A stretch of 64,000 nt of DNA from Psettodes erumei (taxonomy: Eukaryota; Chordata; Actinopteri; Pleuronectiformes; Psettodidae): the NCBI GenBank assembly GCA_016785225.1, contig JAFBJZ010000411.1, forward strand, positions 1,912,001 to 1,976,000, in the 5' to 3' direction. Positions within the stretch are counted from its first letter, which is position 1. Each line of letters opens with the position of its first letter. Made by a program: the position numbers and the translations under genes. The notes under the pieces are model-generated. The model was given only the letters and a program-made list of their open reading frames with translations, was not told the origin of the DNA and ran no database searches. Positions 62,157 to 64,000 of this stretch are shown piece by piece.

Positions 62157-64000
62157 TCAGTGTGGCGACTGTGTGCTAGCTCCAGGCGACTCTGACCGTT
62201 CGATTTTCATCCCTGCGTCTATTGGGGTCGAGGAAATTGAGGTTGGCAGCACAGAGCTTTTGGGCTCCAAGGAGGACGAGGCAGATGAGGGCAGAGATAC
62301 CACTATGTACTTCTGCAGGGGGCGTGAACCTGTCAGGCCAGGACCGCTGCCAGACTCCAGTTTTACCAAAGGCTGCAAGGTCGAAGTGGCACTGGGCACA
62401 GTGCTTGTTACTGGTGAAGCTGCCTGAGAAGAGCTGAGGGTGATAACCTGAAGAGGAGACACAAAGAGAGATGGAAATTCATACTGAGGAGTTATGGATT
62501 TTCTGGAAATCCCATCGAAGTTAAAATCTAGACCTTTTGAAAATTCACACAAATCATACTACTAATAAAAAGTATTTTAAAAAGCTTTTTCTTTTTAATT
62601 TTCCACCATATCACCATGCTAATATAAGCACCTAAAGGCACCAGTGGAGATTTCCTGGAGTGGTGGCGCTGTAGAGCAACCTCTCTAAACCTCTATAAAA
62701 CAAAAAAAAACCTAAAAATATATAGGTACCTGTTGAGTTGAGGCAGCGCCAGCACTGGTTGCCATGACAATGTACTTTGTTGCCGGGGGAGACGGCTGTG
62801 ACGGGGTCCCCGGTCGAGGCGACATCAGGGTGAGGGAGCTCGGAACCTTAATGATGCTGGGGGTGCGAGGCCCTGTCGACCCACTTAACCCGCTTTGCGA
62901 GACAGAAAGTGTGGGACGAGACTGCAGGCAAAAGTCAACAACAACAACAAATAAGTTCTACATCCTTTTCCACATTTCATACTGCAGCGATTCACATCAA
63001 CGCTGACCTGTAGATGTGATGCCTACATAATATATCAAGGTCTTCATTCTTTTATTGCTTTCTTTAAAACTTCCCCCAAGCTTTCTCACTTTCATTTATA
63101 CTTATTTACAATTTCATTTACATAACCAGACGCACCTGTGTGATTGTTAATGTGGTCCTGTTGACTTGTTGAGCTTGCAGTGCTGCTTGAGTCCTGGCTT
63201 TCATTACATGGGAGCAAAGCATGGGTCCGAGGTAACCGTAGTCCACCCGATACTGCTCCACGTTGTCAGGCTGAGGTCGTATCTTGGCAATAACACTTGC
63301 ACAGTGTTTCTTTAAAAACAAAAGAAAACCACATTTTGTATACATGAAACGTGAGTGCTGGTCTGAATGGCTTTGACTGTTTGAGTTTACAAAAGGTAGC
63401 AGTCTTAGGGAAGCTGTCTACTTTCCAATGAAGAAAAATCGTAGGATTTGATTTGTTACCAGTAAGAGGCTCTGAACGTGGTCAGCTCCTATCTTATCAA
63501 TATTGGAGACCACCGGTCCTTCCATCACCGCTTTGATGCGAGCGCCCTCTACAGCAAGCCGAGGAAGGATCAACGTCTTAATCACCTGCAGGGGACAACA
63601 TGCAGATTTTGGCGCTGATCGAAAGTAAATGATGAAAAGGCTCGTGGAAAACAGAATCCCGCTCACATCAGGCCCCAGCTCAGCAAGTCCAGCGATGCAG
63701 CCGTAACGCGTCGTCCACTGGGTTTTCTCATCCAGCCAGCTCTGAGGAAACAGGACAATCTGGTTTAGTGCTTGAAGTGTACATGATTTACTCCATCATC
63801 AAAACTTCCAAATATTTGTGTGCGACTCGACAAACCCACCTTAGTAAAGGTCTTGGTAATACGGGACTGGATGTTGTTGGTCGTTGTGCTGAAAGTTTTA
63901 CAACTTTGGGCCATGAGGCGGGCAGCGAAGTCCCGTAAAGCCCAGTGGTTGTCAACATCCGGTCGCAAACACAGCTGCTTACTCACAATACACGTCACCA
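62157..64000 (-). CDS. taf6: TFIID subunit 6 (TAF6), C-terminal part, truncated by window edge
   Basis: Subunit of the general transcription factor TFIID (and, in vertebrates, a close TAF6L relative serves SAGA). Six minus-strand exons are in view: 63840-64000 (continuing beyond the window), 63667-63741, 63460-63585, 63136-63309, 62730-62921 and 62157-62447; every complete junction is phase 0. The HEAT-repeat part of the family is recognisable: QLCLRPDVDNHWALRDFAAR, FSTTTNNIQSRITKTFTK, SWLDEKTQWTTRYG, VIKTLILPRL, SNIDKIGADHVQSLLL, LGPMLCS and QAALQAQQVNRTTLTITQ. The tail is low-complexity Ser/Thr/Pro with KYIVM and LQKYIVVSLP, as in human TAF6. The histone-fold N terminus is outside the window. 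It ends ASTQSPH-stop. Confidence 0.95.

Noticed and set aside
1..64000. CRISPR arrays, operons, prophage, tRNA or rRNA genes
   Set aside because: None seen; the repeats present are microsatellites and retroelement remains, and the gene structure is that of a vertebrate chromosome.

Overview
The window is chromosomal DNA from a ray-finned fish (teleost-like). Genes are split by canonical GT-AG introns, intergenic DNA is AT-rich with microsatellites and degenerate retroelements, and each protein reads as a vertebrate ortholog. There are no prokaryotic features. Exon boundaries below were placed by eye from splice motifs, reading phase and recalled family sequences. No alignment or transcript evidence was available.

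Layout, left to right. (1) At 1-141 there may be an unidentified coding exon on the minus strand. (2) An insulin receptor substrate gene (IRS1-type: PH, PTB, YxxM tail) lies at 3325-8311 (+), possibly with a last micro-exon at 10726-10733; it carries an apparent one-base frameshift near its 3' end. (3) About 9 kb holds no recognisable gene. (4) slc25a15, the mitochondrial ornithine carrier, is at 19708-22088 (+). (5) tm4sf5-like, a four-TM L6-family gene, is at 23743-25420 (-). (6) mpdu1 is at 26750-29489 (+). (7) slc25a35, an orphan mitochondrial carrier, is at 33384-36324 (-). (8) About 6 kb of AT-rich DNA follows, with one candidate small membrane ORF. (9) grk1, rhodopsin kinase, is at 42333-45599 (+). 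(10) A claudin-10 gene at 49422-55827 (+) has two alternative first exons and a degenerate LINE in the intron before its shared exons. (11) sat2, a polyamine/thialysine N-acetyltransferase, is at 57674-61384 (-). (12) The 3' half of taf6 is at 62157-64000 (-) and runs off the right edge.

The genes do not form one pathway or operon. They cover insulin signalling, mitochondrial transport, dolichol-linked glycosylation, phototransduction shut-off, tight junctions, polyamine acetylation and TFIID. The neighbourhood mixes genes that in human lie on 17p13 (MPDU1, SLC25A35, TM4SF5, SAT2), 13q (SLC25A15, GRK1, CLDN10) and 7q22 (TAF6), which suggests a rearranged or ancestral linkage block. I found no novel multi-gene system. 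The points most worth a second look are the alternative claudin first exons, the geranylgeranyl-type CaaX and GC-AG intron in grk1, the IRS frameshift and its altered Grb2 site, the lost PQ-loop proline in mpdu1, and the dispersed repeat just upstream of the sat2 start codon.
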